From: Bacteroidota bacterium
Lineage (GTDB): Bacteria > Bacteroidota > Bacteroidia > Chitinophagales > Chitinophagaceae
Reading direction: 5' to 3'
NCBI GenBank assembly: GCA_018266575.1
Contig: JAFEAE010000025.1
Location: forward strand, 62,001 to 126,000
Length of the DNA stretch: 64,000 nt
Part shown: piece by piece, positions 8,570 to 17,857 of the stretch
Layout: every line of letters starts with the position of its first letter
How positions within the stretch are numbered: position 1 is the stretch's first letter
Program-made: the position numbers and the translations under genes
The notes under the pieces: generated by a model
Seen by the model: the letters and a program-made list of their open reading frames with translations, nothing else
Database searches by the model: none
What the model was told of the DNA's origin: nothing

Positions 8570-9565
8570 ATGCATTTACAACAACGGATCAATTTATTGG
8601 TAGAATTAGGTAAATATATGTCGTCGGATGATGAGGCGTGGGCTGCCGCAAAAAAGAGAGCATCACAGGAAAATAGCTGGTTCATTCCCGAATTTATCGA
8701 TCTCGCGATGAAGAATATTGTGAATGAATTTTTACAGGAAGAAAAATTAACAGCATGGGTAAGGAAATATAACCTGCCACAGGAGAACAACTCCATGAAG
8801 AATGTAGGACTGGTAATGGCAGGAAATATTCCGCTTGTAGGTTTTCACGATTTTCTGTGCATATTCATTTCCGGAAATACACAAACTATTAAAGCTTCAT
8901 CAAAAGATATCGTTTTGATAAAACATCTCGCAGAAAAATTATTTTCTCTGGATGAATCAACCCGAGCTCTTATTTCATTTTCAGAAATGCTGAAGGGTTG
9001 CGATGCTTATATTGCAACAGGCAGTAATAATTCTGCCCGTTATTTTGAATATTATTTCAGCAAATACCCGAATATCATTCGCCGTAACCGCACATCTGTA
9101 GCGGTTTTAAGGGGAAATGAAGCTAAAGAAGATCTGGAAAGATTAGCAGATGATGTGTATTTGTATTTCGGATTGGGTTGCAGGAATGTGACTAAAATTT
9201 ATGTTCCGGAGCAATATGATTTTATTCCGTTGCTCGATGCATTTAACAAGTATAATTATCTTTCCGATAACCATAAGTATAAGAACAATTATGATTACCA
9301 GTTGGCATTGCTTATCCTGAATAAAAAATATTACATGTCAAATGAATCAGTGTTGCTGTCGGAAAGCAGTTCTTATTTTTCCCCGATTTCGGTATTACAT
9401 TACGAATACTATAAGAACACAGAAAACGTTTTAGAAGAGTTGAAAAATAGTGAAGAGATACAATGTGTTTCGGGTTTAGGCTTTGCCCCTGGAAATGCGC
9501 AGCGGCCGGGATTGGAGGATTACGCAGACGGTGTTGATACTATGAAATTTTTGCAGGAATTGTGA
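8570..9565 (+). CDS. LuxC-family acyl-CoA reductase
   Basis: A 331-residue protein resembling the acyl-CoA reductase LuxC family (PF05893), which reduces acyl-CoA to aldehyde with NADPH through a Cys thioester. Visible: a nucleotide-fold segment MKNVGLVMAGNIPLVGFHDF, the TIKASSKD lysine region, and the catalytic Cys204 in GLGCRNVTK. It is shorter than LuxC of luminous bacteria (~480) but this compact form is common in Bacteroidota. It is divergent from the ferredoxin gene, a pairing I have seen repeatedly in this phylum; no lux genes accompany it. Confidence 0.8.
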   Translation: MHLQQRINLLVELGKYMSSDDEAWAAAKKRASQENSWFIPEFIDLAMKNIVNEFLQEEKLTAWVRKYNLPQENNSMKNVGLVMAGNIPLVGFHDFLCIFISGNTQTIKASSKDIVLIKHLAEKLFSLDESTRALISFSEMLKGCDAYIATGSNNSARYFEYYFSKYPNIIRRNRTSVAVLRGNEAKEDLERLADDVYLYFGLGCRNVTKIYVPEQYDFIPLLDAFNKYNYLSDNHKYKNNYDYQLALLILNKKYYMSNESVLLSESSSYFSPISVLHYEYYKNTENVLEELKNSEEIQCVSGLGFAPGNAQRPGLEDYADGVDTMKFLQEL

Positions 9566-9836
9566 TCGTGTGACAGGTGTAAACTGAAATTTTTTCTTTT
9601 ATAACGCACTAAAAAACCTATGCATAATTTTTGTGAAATTATTTTAATGGGGCCAATGATAGCTTGTATACAATTTATTCTTTTTGTAAATTTGAGGAGA
9701 AAGATCTACGAAGACCTTAGTAAATAATTTGTTAAACTGAACCTGTGGTATAAACTGAAACCAAACCTTGGCGTTATTTTGTTGTCTATAGGCGCATAAT
9801 TCAAAATATCATTAGTATTAAAATTTTAAAATTACC

Positions 9837-11339
9837 ATGAAAGCAAAACAAGTAGTAGCAGTAATCTTACTCAGTGCTTCAACAGCATTAGCTACCATGT
9901 GGGGGTATAATCATTTCGCGGTGAATAAAACGTATACATATTCCCAGGATTCAAGCAAAGTTCCCGCGAACTATGCTAAATTTTTTGATGGCGAAAAATT
10001 CGCCGGTGGGCCGGCTGATTTTGTAGATGCCGCCAGTGCAGCCATTCCGGCAACTGTACACATCAAAACAAAATCTGTCCGTACAGTAAGCAATAACCTT
10101 CCCAAACGCAACCCGTTTTCAGATTTATTTGGAATAGATCCGGATGATTTCTTCGGTGACCGCTTGCGTTCAATGCCTGAAATGGCTTCCGGCTCCGGTG
10201 TAATCATCAGCGATGATGGTTATATCGTAACAAACAACCACGTAGTTGACGGAGCAGATGAAGTGACTGTGACTCTAAGCAATAAAAAATCATTCAAAGC
10301 AAAAGTAGTAGGAACAGACCCGAGCAGCGACCTTGCAGTGGTAAAGATCGATGCAAAAGGATTGCCGTTTTTATTGTATGGAAATTCTGATGATGTGAAG
10401 GTGGGGCAATGGGTACTTGCCGTAGGTTATCCATTAACGTTAGAAACTACCGTTACCGCAGGTATCGTTAGTGCAAAAGGAAGAACATTGGATATTAATG
10501 CACGCCAAAGCAAAACCCCGATCGAATCATTTATCCAGACAGATGCTGCAGTAAACCCGGGTAACAGCGGCGGCCCGCTGATCAACACTGATGGAAAATT
10601 AATTGGCATCAACTCAGCAATTGCATCACCAACAGGTTCTTATGCCGGTTACTCATTTACGATACCAGTAAACATCGTGAAAAAAGTTGTCAGCGATTTG
10701 ATGAAATACGGAACTGCACAAAGGGCTTATCTTGGGATCAGGTATGCCCCCGATAATTTAAGCGATGATGTTAAGAAACAGGAAGGCATCAAAGATGGTG
10801 AGGGTGTTTATGTAAGTGAAGTCCCTGCTGATGGCGCAGCAGCACAGGCTGGTATTAAAAAAGGTGATGTGATCACTAAGATAAACGGGATGACATTAGG
10901 AAGCGCTGCAGAAATGGTTGGACAGATTGCCACTTTCCGCCCTGGAGATAAAGTAAGCGTTACTTATAAAAGAGACGGGCAGGAATATACAGTTCCGGTT
11001 GTGTTGAGAAATAACACAGGAACAACAGATATCGTAAAAAACACAGTGCTGGATAAATTAGGCGCCGACCTTCAAACCCTAAGTAAAAAAGATGCAACTT
11101 CTTTAGGTGTAAAAGGTGGTGTTGTTGTGAAATCTATCGATGAAAAAGGATTGTTCAGCAAAACAAGAATGGAAGATGGGTTTGTTATTTTAAAAGCAAA
11201 CGGAAAAGATATCAGCACAGTGGAAGAATTGCGGAAGATTTTAGATGATAACCAGGGCGCATCTGTAAAATTAGAAGGTGTGTATCCGGGTTATGAAGGC
11301 GCGTTTACGTATCCGCTGCAGTTGAACAGCAATGAATAA
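9837..11339 (+). CDS. degQ: Periplasmic serine protease of the Do/DegQ type
   Basis: A 500-residue HtrA-family protease and chaperone for misfolded envelope proteins. The N-terminus has a signal or anchor helix (residues 5-22). The trypsin-like domain has a complete triad: His135 (TNNHVV), Asp165 (SSDLAVVK) and Ser244 (GNSGGPL). Two PDZ domains follow (about 300-390 and 400-495), the first with YLGIRY and GDVITKING. Length and layout are those of DegP/DegQ with two PDZ domains. It is a single-gene unit with its own terminator. The 271-base upstream gap is AT-rich and shows no promoter I can assign with confidence. Confidence 0.93.
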   Translation: MKAKQVVAVILLSASTALATMWGYNHFAVNKTYTYSQDSSKVPANYAKFFDGEKFAGGPADFVDAASAAIPATVHIKTKSVRTVSNNLPKRNPFSDLFGIDPDDFFGDRLRSMPEMASGSGVIISDDGYIVTNNHVVDGADEVTVTLSNKKSFKAKVVGTDPSSDLAVVKIDAKGLPFLLYGNSDDVKVGQWVLAVGYPLTLETTVTAGIVSAKGRTLDINARQSKTPIESFIQTDAAVNPGNSGGPLINTDGKLIGINSAIASPTGSYAGYSFTIPVNIVKKVVSDLMKYGTAQRAYLGIRYAPDNLSDDVKKQEGIKDGEGVYVSEVPADGAAAQAGIKKGDVITKINGMTLGSAAEMVGQIATFRPGDKVSVTYKRDGQEYTVPVVLRNNTGTTDIVKNTVLDKLGADLQTLSKKDATSLGVKGGVVVKSIDEKGLFSKTRMEDGFVILKANGKDISTVEELRKILDDNQGASVKLEGVYPGYEGAFTYPLQLNSNE

Positions 11340-11360
11340 TTTTATTTGAATAGATATAGA

Positions 11361-11388
11361 AAAGCCCGGAGGTTTTCCGGGTTTTTTT
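11361..11388 (+). terminator. Terminator of degQ
   Basis: Stem CCCGGA (11365-11370) / TCCGGG (11376-11381), loop GGTTT, followed by seven T on the plus strand. Confidence 0.85.
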
Positions 11389-11413
11389 ATTTAATAAGGA
11401 ACACAAAATAAAA

Positions 11414-11473
11414 AATAAGGAATGAGAAAATCTGTGATGCAAAATGCGGTATAAGATTTTCTCATTTCTTATT
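11414..11473. repeat. Intergenic inverted repeat, type 5, at a convergent junction
   Basis: Arms 11414-11433 and 11454-11473 pair in 19 of 20 positions (left arm AATAAGGAATGAGAAAATCT), separated by 20 bases. It lies after the degQ terminator and ten bases short of the amylase stop. It has no T-run fitting a second terminator. Confidence 0.7.
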
Positions 11474-11482
11474 CGTATCAAA

Positions 11483-12757
11483 TTATCTTTCAAAAACCAA
11501 ATAACTCCACGGATATATTTTTACCGTTTTGTTGGTAGAAAAATCAGCTTCAGTATTTGTAAATGTGTTTTTATAGATGCCGCCAAATTCGTTATCGGTG
11601 ATCTCTACAAGTAATTCTTCACCTGAAAAATTCAATAACACTACTACTTCATTTGATCCGCATTTTCTGCTGAAAGAAAAAATTTTATCCGGTGCAGATG
11701 TTTGTAAAAGGTGCGTGGTTACGTTATTATCACCTGCCCGCAGTGCAGCATTTCTTTTCCGTAATGCTAATAAAGGTTTGTAAAAATCATGCAATTCAAA
11801 TTTCCCATTCCATTCAATCGGGTCTTTATCAAAAAATTTCAGCCGTTTTTGATTTGGCATTTCTTGTCCGCTATAAATGAGAGGCAACCCATTCCATAAA
11901 CAGCTAAACACAGCAAGGTTGATGGCCGCATTACCATATTTTTCATACTCCGTGCCGTTCCACGAATTCTCATCATGATTGGATGTGAAGAATGCACGAA
12001 ATGCATACGGAGGGAATTCATCGTTGTATTCCTGCAACATTTCCTGCAAACCTTTTATATCTGTTTGCTGCTTTGCAAATTCTTCCGTTTTGTGCATCCA
12101 GCGCCAGGTATAGGTTGCATCAAAAACTTCATGATAACTGATCTCTTCACATTCTGCCAGCCAGAATAGTTTTTTAATTGGCTCCAAAGCAGTTCTTGCT
12201 TCCCTCCAAAAATCAAGTGTTACCAGGTGCGCCATATCACATCGGAAACCATCAAGGTCAAATCTTTCTACCCAAAATTTCATTGCATCAATAACAGCTT
12301 TGCGTGTTTCCGGGTTATCATAATCAAGATCGATCACATCATCCCAACCATTTCGTTCTGTAAAATTTCCAGACGCATCTTTCAAATAAAAATCAGGATG
12401 TTCTTTAGTCCACCGGTGGTCCCATCCTGTATGGTTAGCCACCCAATCGATGATCACTTTAAATCCGAGCTGATGTGCATATTCAACTAAATTTTTAAAA
12501 TCATCCAATGAGCCATATTCAGGATTGGTATCTGTATAATCCGAGCAGGCATAATAACTTCCTAATGTACCTTTTCTTTTTTCAATACTTATCGGAGTGA
12601 TTGGCATGAACCACAAAATCTCAATACCCATATCTTTCAATCTTGGCAACTCCCTGGAAAATGCATTAAACGAACCCTCATACGTGTATTGCCGGAGATT
12701 AACTTCATAAATATTCGAATTATAACTCCATGCTACTGACGGAAATAATTTATTCAT
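11483..12757 (-). CDS. GH13 alpha-amylase family enzyme
   Basis: A 424-residue glycoside hydrolase family 13 protein. All four conserved regions are present: DWVANH (104-109), FRCDMAH with nucleophile Asp174, LAECE with the acid/base Glu202 or 204, and FTSNHDEN with Asp262; the C-terminus is a short beta-sandwich domain (KIFSFSRK, VVVLLNFSG). There is no signal peptide, so it acts in the cytoplasm, probably on maltodextrins or glycogen-derived glucans. No other glycan genes sit beside it, and it is divergent from ispH with an inverted repeat in between. Confidence 0.9.
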   Translation of the reverse strand: MNKLFPSVAWSYNSNIYEVNLRQYTYEGSFNAFSRELPRLKDMGIEILWFMPITPISIEKRKGTLGSYYACSDYTDTNPEYGSLDDFKNLVEYAHQLGFKVIIDWVANHTGWDHRWTKEHPDFYLKDASGNFTERNGWDDVIDLDYDNPETRKAVIDAMKFWVERFDLDGFRCDMAHLVTLDFWREARTALEPIKKLFWLAECEEISYHEVFDATYTWRWMHKTEEFAKQQTDIKGLQEMLQEYNDEFPPYAFRAFFTSNHDENSWNGTEYEKYGNAAINLAVFSCLWNGLPLIYSGQEMPNQKRLKFFDKDPIEWNGKFELHDFYKPLLALRKRNAALRAGDNNVTTHLLQTSAPDKIFSFSRKCGSNEVVVLLNFSGEELLVEITDNEFGGIYKNTFTNTEADFSTNKTVKIYPWSYLVFER

Positions 12758-12766
12758 ATTTCAAAT

Positions 12767-12921
12767 GTACGATTTGAGATGTACGATGTACGAATTCTTT
12801 AATTTCAGGAACAATATAAAATTATTTATCTCAAATATTGAAATTCCAGAAGAATGCATTCTATGAACAATGACACACTATAACAAATCGTAGATCACAA
12901 ATTGTACATCTCAAATCGTAC
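12767..12921. repeat. Intergenic inverted repeat, type 2, with perfect 18-bp arms
   Basis: GTACGATTTGAGATGTAC at 12767-12784 is repeated as its exact reverse complement at 12904-12921, 119 bases apart. Each arm is followed on the inner side by further copies of related words (GATGTACGA; AAATCGTAGATC). It fills the divergent gap between the amylase and ispH starts, so it would be in the leader or promoter region of both. Confidence 0.85.
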
Positions 12922-12932
12922 CTTTACAGACG

Positions 12933-14159
12933 ATGAAAACCTTCGACATCCCGATAATTTACCGCAGCCCGCTGATCACGGCAATTAAAAACAAACGCAA
13001 GCAGCAGGATAAAATGAAAAAAGATTTTTCTCCTGCATTACTGGATTTCGGAAGCCTGCATATATATCTCGCACGTCATTTTGGTTTTTGTTATGGTGTT
13101 GAAAATGCCATTGAAATTTCTTTCCGCACGATCGATGAAAATCCGGGTAAACGGATTTTTTTATTGAGTGAAATGATCCACAACCCGCAAGTAAATACGG
13201 ACCTGCAATCAAGAGGTTTGCAATTTTTGCAGGATACCAACGGCAATCAATTGATATCGTTTGATGAACTGACGAGCGATGATATCGTTATCATTCCTGC
13301 ATTCGGTACAACATTAGAAATTGAAGAGAAATTAAATGCAAAAGGAATTCAAACAGAAAAATATAATACTACTTGCCCGTTTGTAGAAAAAGTGTGGACA
13401 CGTTCCGAGCAGATCGCAAAAAATAATTACACGGTTATTATTCACGGGAAGCCAAACCATGAAGAGACCAGGGCAACGTTTTCGCATGCATCTTCCAACA
13501 CTCCGTCGATTATTGTAAATGATATGAAAGAAGCGAGACAACTTGCGAAATATATCAATGGAGAAAAGGCCCCGGAAGAGTTTTATATTGAATTCAAAAA
13601 TCAATATAGCAAAGGTTTTGACGTAGAAAAAGATTTAGGGCGAATCGGTGTAGTGAACCAAACTACAATGCTCGCAAGCGATACACAAGCTATTGCAGAT
13701 TTTTTGAAAGGGACGATGATCAAAAAATATGGATTGCTTGATACCACTGTTGAGGAACGTTTTGCAGATACGAGAGACACCTTGTGTTATGCTACAAATG
13801 ATAACCAGACAGCCGTAAAAGGGTTGTTGGAAACAGATGCAGATTTTGCAATTGTTGTTGGTGGTTATAATTCTTCAAATACATCTCACCTTGTAGAATT
13901 GTGCGAAGAAACATTGCCAACTTATTTTATCAATACTGAAGAAAAAATTTTATCTGCCAAAGAAATCCTGCATTATAATTTCCATACCAAACAGGAAATA
14001 CTTTCAACAAGTTTTCTGACTGAACATTCTCCTGTAAAAATTTTAATCACCAGCGGCGCATCGTGCCCCGATGCTATTGTAGAAGGGGTGATCCGCAAAC
14101 TCGTTAGTTTTTTTCCTGCAGAAAAAACGATTGAAGAAATGACGGAACTTTTCCATTGA
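12933..14159 (+). CDS. ispH: 4-hydroxy-3-methylbut-2-enyl diphosphate reductase
   Basis: Last enzyme of the MEP isoprenoid pathway; makes IPP and DMAPP using a [4Fe-4S] cluster. The three cluster cysteines are Cys53 (FGFCYGVE), Cys148 (TTCPFVEK) and Cys378 (GASCPDAIVEG). Other IspH motifs: LSEMIHNPQVN, IHGKPNHEET, NQTTMLASDT, VGGYNSSNTSHLVEL. At 408 residues it is the long form found in Sphingobacteriales-type genomes, with an N-terminal extension of ~40 and an insertion between the second and third Cys regions compared with the ~315-residue E. coli enzyme. Confidence 0.95.
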   Translation: MKTFDIPIIYRSPLITAIKNKRKQQDKMKKDFSPALLDFGSLHIYLARHFGFCYGVENAIEISFRTIDENPGKRIFLLSEMIHNPQVNTDLQSRGLQFLQDTNGNQLISFDELTSDDIVIIPAFGTTLEIEEKLNAKGIQTEKYNTTCPFVEKVWTRSEQIAKNNYTVIIHGKPNHEETRATFSHASSNTPSIIVNDMKEARQLAKYINGEKAPEEFYIEFKNQYSKGFDVEKDLGRIGVVNQTTMLASDTQAIADFLKGTMIKKYGLLDTTVEERFADTRDTLCYATNDNQTAVKGLLETDADFAIVVGGYNSSNTSHLVELCEETLPTYFINTEEKILSAKEILHYNFHTKQEILSTSFLTEHSPVKILITSGASCPDAIVEGVIRKLVSFFPAEKTIEEMTELFH

Positions 14160-14183
14160 TGAAACAATCAACACTCAATAATC

Positions 14184-14288
14184 AACATTCAACACTCAAG
14201 TAAAATACATTTTAAAAATGTAACATGTCATATTTCATTTGTGTATTTAACTTGTTCATTGATCATTGAATGTTGAGTGTTGAATGTT
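14184..14288. repeat. Intergenic inverted repeat, type 3
   Basis: AACATTCAACACTCAA (14184-14199) pairs perfectly with 14273-14288. The left arm is preceded by another copy of the word CAACACTCAA at 14169-14178, and the right arm by ATTGAATG, so each arm is a tandem of 9-11-base words. It lies in the convergent gap between ispH and accC. Confidence 0.8.
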
Positions 14289-14350
14289 TATTCTTCACCA
14301 ACAAATCCCAACAATCACAAAAAATCTCAGTTCAGGCATACCTAAAAACT

Positions 14351-14380
14351 ACAAAGCCCGACATTCTCAGCCGGGCCTTG
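14351..14380 (-). terminator. Terminator of accC
   Basis: Stem GCCCG (14356-14360) / CGGGC (14372-14376) with flanking A and T; on the minus strand the hairpin is followed by CTTTGTAGTTTTT. It lies 30 bases past the accC stop. Confidence 0.6.
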
Positions 14381-14409
14381 TTTCTACTAACCAGGGTTTG
14401 GTTATAACG

Positions 14410-15747
<1,338 letters not shown>

Positions 15748-15752
15748 AGAGT

Positions 15753-16275
15753 TAATGTGATAATGTGATGATTCTATAATTTGATAATGTTGCTTTAATC
15801 ACAAGAACAACAATTATCTGTCAGAAGATGAAAAGCTGAGTAATTTAATTAACTGTTGATTTCCTTTTTGCAGTTCCGATTATTTTACTCAACAATTTTT
15901 GGATCACTTCCAACTCTCCTAACAATTTTTTACATTCAGGGTAACTTTTTGAATAATCACATAGCAACAACCAATATTGTGTTTCATCCGCTTCTTTAGC
16001 TGCTATTTTAAACTTATGAATAAAATCTGCCTTACTTTCTGCATTTTGTGCTTCCATGGCATTTGCGCAAATAGACGTAGCCGATTTAAGCAATTGCCTG
16101 CTGATAATTATTTTTTTCTTTTCTTCCAATGATTCACAATAGCCAATCATTGCCAGGGAAAAATCAAATGATAATTTCAGCACAGGGTTACTGTCAATTA
16201 AATTCTTTTGCATAGGTCGGGTTTATGTGGGGGAAGATAATTATCAAATTATCCAATCAGCTAATTATCTCATTA
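15753..16275. mobile_element. Candidate repeat-bounded insertion carrying a four-helix-bundle gene
   Basis: Left arm 15753-15790 (begins TAATGTGATAATGTG, continues to TTGATAATG) and right arm about 16235-16275 are inverted, imperfect copies: ATAATTTGATAAT matches perfectly, and TAATGTGATAA matches TAATGAGATAA at 10 of 11. The unit exactly fills the space between the accB stop (16273-16275) and the accC start (15747). No transposase and no clear target duplication are seen, so mobility is inferred from the location, from the same arm at 6794, and from the relation of the cargo to rRNA-intervening-sequence proteins. Confidence 0.5.
15845..16213 (-). CDS. Four-helix-bundle protein (23S rRNA intervening-sequence protein family)
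   Basis: A 122-residue all-helical protein of the S23/four-helix-bundle family (PF05635/TIGR02436): features are an early DFSLAMIGYCE, ISRQLLKSATSICANAMEAQ with its Ser/Ala pattern, the family-typical SKADFIHKFKIAAKEADETQYWLLL, and a final LEVIQKLLSKIIGTAKR. Homologues occur inside intervening sequences in 23S rRNA genes and widely in Bacteroidota intergenic regions; relatives such as Avd act with diversity-generating retroelements and bind nucleic acid. No reverse transcriptase or rRNA is nearby. Flanked by inverted repeats; orientation is the same as accB and accC, so it would be on their mRNA. Confidence 0.88.
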   Translation of the reverse strand: MQKNLIDSNPVLKLSFDFSLAMIGYCESLEEKKKIIISRQLLKSATSICANAMEAQNAESKADFIHKFKIAAKEADETQYWLLLCDYSKSYPECKKLLGELEVIQKLLSKIIGTAKRKSTVN

Positions 16276-16764
16276 AACAGGTTCCACTAAAAACAGAGGT
16301 TGGTCATATTCAACAGGCGAAGCATCTTCAACAAGCACTTTTACAACTTTACCTTTTACTTCGCTTTCAATTTCATTGAATAATTTCATGGCTTCAATAA
16401 TGCAAACAACTTTGCCATTATCAATGTCGTCCCCGACATTTACAAAAGCAGGTTTATCCGGCGATGAACTGCGATAGAATGTGCCGATCATCGGGCTTTT
16501 GATGGTAATTAAATTTGATGCTGGCGGTTCTGCTGCTTTTGGTTTTTCTGCAACCGGTGCAGGTGAAGATGAAGCAGATGAAGCAACCGGCTGCGGTGCA
16601 ACCTGTGCTACAGGCTGAACTATCGGTGCAGAAGCAATTACCTGCTGAACCGGTTCTTCTTTTTGTTTTATGGTAAGCCTGAAACCTTTCTCCTCAATTG
16701 TCACTTCCCCGATATTGGACTTGTTGATCATTTTGATCAGTTCCTGAATCTGTTTAAAATCCAT
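16273..16764 (-). CDS. accB: Acetyl-CoA carboxylase, biotin carboxyl carrier protein
   Basis: A 163-residue BCCP. The N-terminal helix (MDFKQIQELIKMINKSNIGE) and the Ala/Pro-rich linker (about 50-95) lead to the biotinyl domain with EAMKLFNEIES, biotinylated at Lys127. Start is ATG 16764; an upstream ATG at 16821 would add residues unlike the family. Stop overlaps the first bases of the right arm of the inserted element. It is downstream of efp, 132 bases away, on the same strand. Confidence 0.95.
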   Translation of the reverse strand: MDFKQIQELIKMINKSNIGEVTIEEKGFRLTIKQKEEPVQQVIASAPIVQPVAQVAPQPVASSASSSPAPVAEKPKAAEPPASNLITIKSPMIGTFYRSSSPDKPAFVNVGDDIDNGKVVCIIEAMKLFNEIESEVKGKVVKVLVEDASPVEYDQPLFLVEPV

Positions 16765-16896
16765 ATTGATGAATTTACAGTTAGTGAATGGGCGGCTAAG
16801 ATAAGAAAAACTAATTCCCAACCTTTAAAAAGAGGTAAAAAAATGACTTTGTTCAGTCAAAGCAGGAATAAGGTATCGGGAACGGATTGAAATATA

Positions 16897-17460
16897 TTAC
16901 TTCACTCTTTCTACGTACTCACCTGTTTTTGTGTTCACACGTATCAACTCGCCTTCATTTACAAAAAGCGGTACATTAACGGTAGCTCCCGTTTCTACGG
17001 TAGCTTGTTTCAAGGTACGTGTGGCAGTATCGCCTTTTACCCCAGGTTCTGAATACGTAACCAATAATACAATTTTATCAGGTAATTCCACACTCATGGG
17101 TTGCTCTGTTTCTGTATTGATCAGCACTGCAACTTCTTGCCCATCCTTTAGGAATTGTGGGGCATCAACCATGTTTTCCTGCAAAGCAATCTGTTCAAAA
17201 GTTTCATTGTCCATGAAATTATAGCCAGAGTCGTCTTTGTATAAGAATTGAAATGTTTTTTTTTCTACGCGGACAGGATAAATAGTATCGCCACTATTCC
17301 ATGTTTTTTCAATGGAACGGGAGTTATCCACCCCTTTCAGTTTTGCCCAAACTTTTGCGGCTGCACGAGCAGTTTTATTTTCTCCAAATTCAACAACTGA
17401 ATATAAACTACCATCCAGTTTAATGATCATGCCGCGGCTGATATCTGCAGTATTTGCCAT
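16897..17460 (-). CDS. efp: Elongation factor P with atypical tip loop
   Basis: A 187-residue EF-P that relieves ribosome stalling at polyproline. The fold is clear from SRGMIIKLDGSLYSVVEF, FMDNETFEQIAL, VTYSEPGVKGDTATRTLKQATVETGATVNVPLFVNEGE. The loop between strands 3 and 4, normally PGKG with a modified Lys, or Arg in the EarP type, is here GENKTARAAAKVW and about two residues longer. EarP/EpmA-type modification as known cannot be assumed. I recall the same loop in other Chitinophagaceae, so it is probably lineage-specific rather than damaged. Confidence 0.93.
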   Translation of the reverse strand: MANTADISRGMIIKLDGSLYSVVEFGENKTARAAAKVWAKLKGVDNSRSIEKTWNSGDTIYPVRVEKKTFQFLYKDDSGYNFMDNETFEQIALQENMVDAPQFLKDGQEVAVLINTETEQPMSVELPDKIVLLVTYSEPGVKGDTATRTLKQATVETGATVNVPLFVNEGELIRVNTKTGEYVERVK

Positions 17461-17544
17461 AAAAATTTACGATTTACGATATGTGATGTACGATTTCTTC
17501 CGATCATACATACTTCACAGGTTTCTAACAGATTTTTAGGACGG

Positions 17545-17552
17545 CAAACATA
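17545..17552 (-). promoter_or_regulatory. Possible -7 box upstream of efp
   Basis: On the minus strand TATGTTTG matches TAnnTTTG, about 85 bases before the efp start. No TTG at the right distance. The predicted leader would contain a single-sided type 2 word array (ACGATTTACGAT... GATGTACGAT, 17468-17495). Confidence 0.35.
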
Positions 17553-17599
17553 CGGCAAAAAAAGGAGGGAAAAAATTGAAAAAATGAACATCATAGGAA

Positions 17600-17857
17600 T
17601 CATTCCATACTTGTTAATTCTTCTATAAGCTGATTTCTTATAGCACGCAATTCAATATATAATAGCTGAATGGAGCTTTTTTATATGTTCATTAATTTCT
17701 TTGATCGGATTATCGCTTTCGCTTTTGTTTTTACTTCGCTATTTCTTTCCTTTTGCAAAGTGTTATGTTCCTTTATCAATTTTAGGAGATCTGCATTTGC
17801 GATGCCTGTATTTTCAGGGATTGGTTTAAAAAAATTCTTTTCTTCATTCACATATTG
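17600..17857 (-). pseudogene. In-frame coding-like tail beyond the M56 gene stop
   Basis: The 397-base gap between efp and the M56 gene is not empty. Reading on in the same frame past the M56 stop (17858-17860) gives 58 sense codons, a TAA (17681-17683), then 26 more sense codons and a TGA (17600-17602). The translation looks coding-like: QYVNEEKNFFKPIPENTGIA, then LLKLIKEHNTLQKERNSEV and a basic end, and after the stop LYIELRAIRNQLIEELT, an amphipathic helix. This suggests a formerly longer C-terminus, or a fused small gene, now cut by two nonsense codons. A chance open frame cannot be excluded. Confidence 0.4.
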
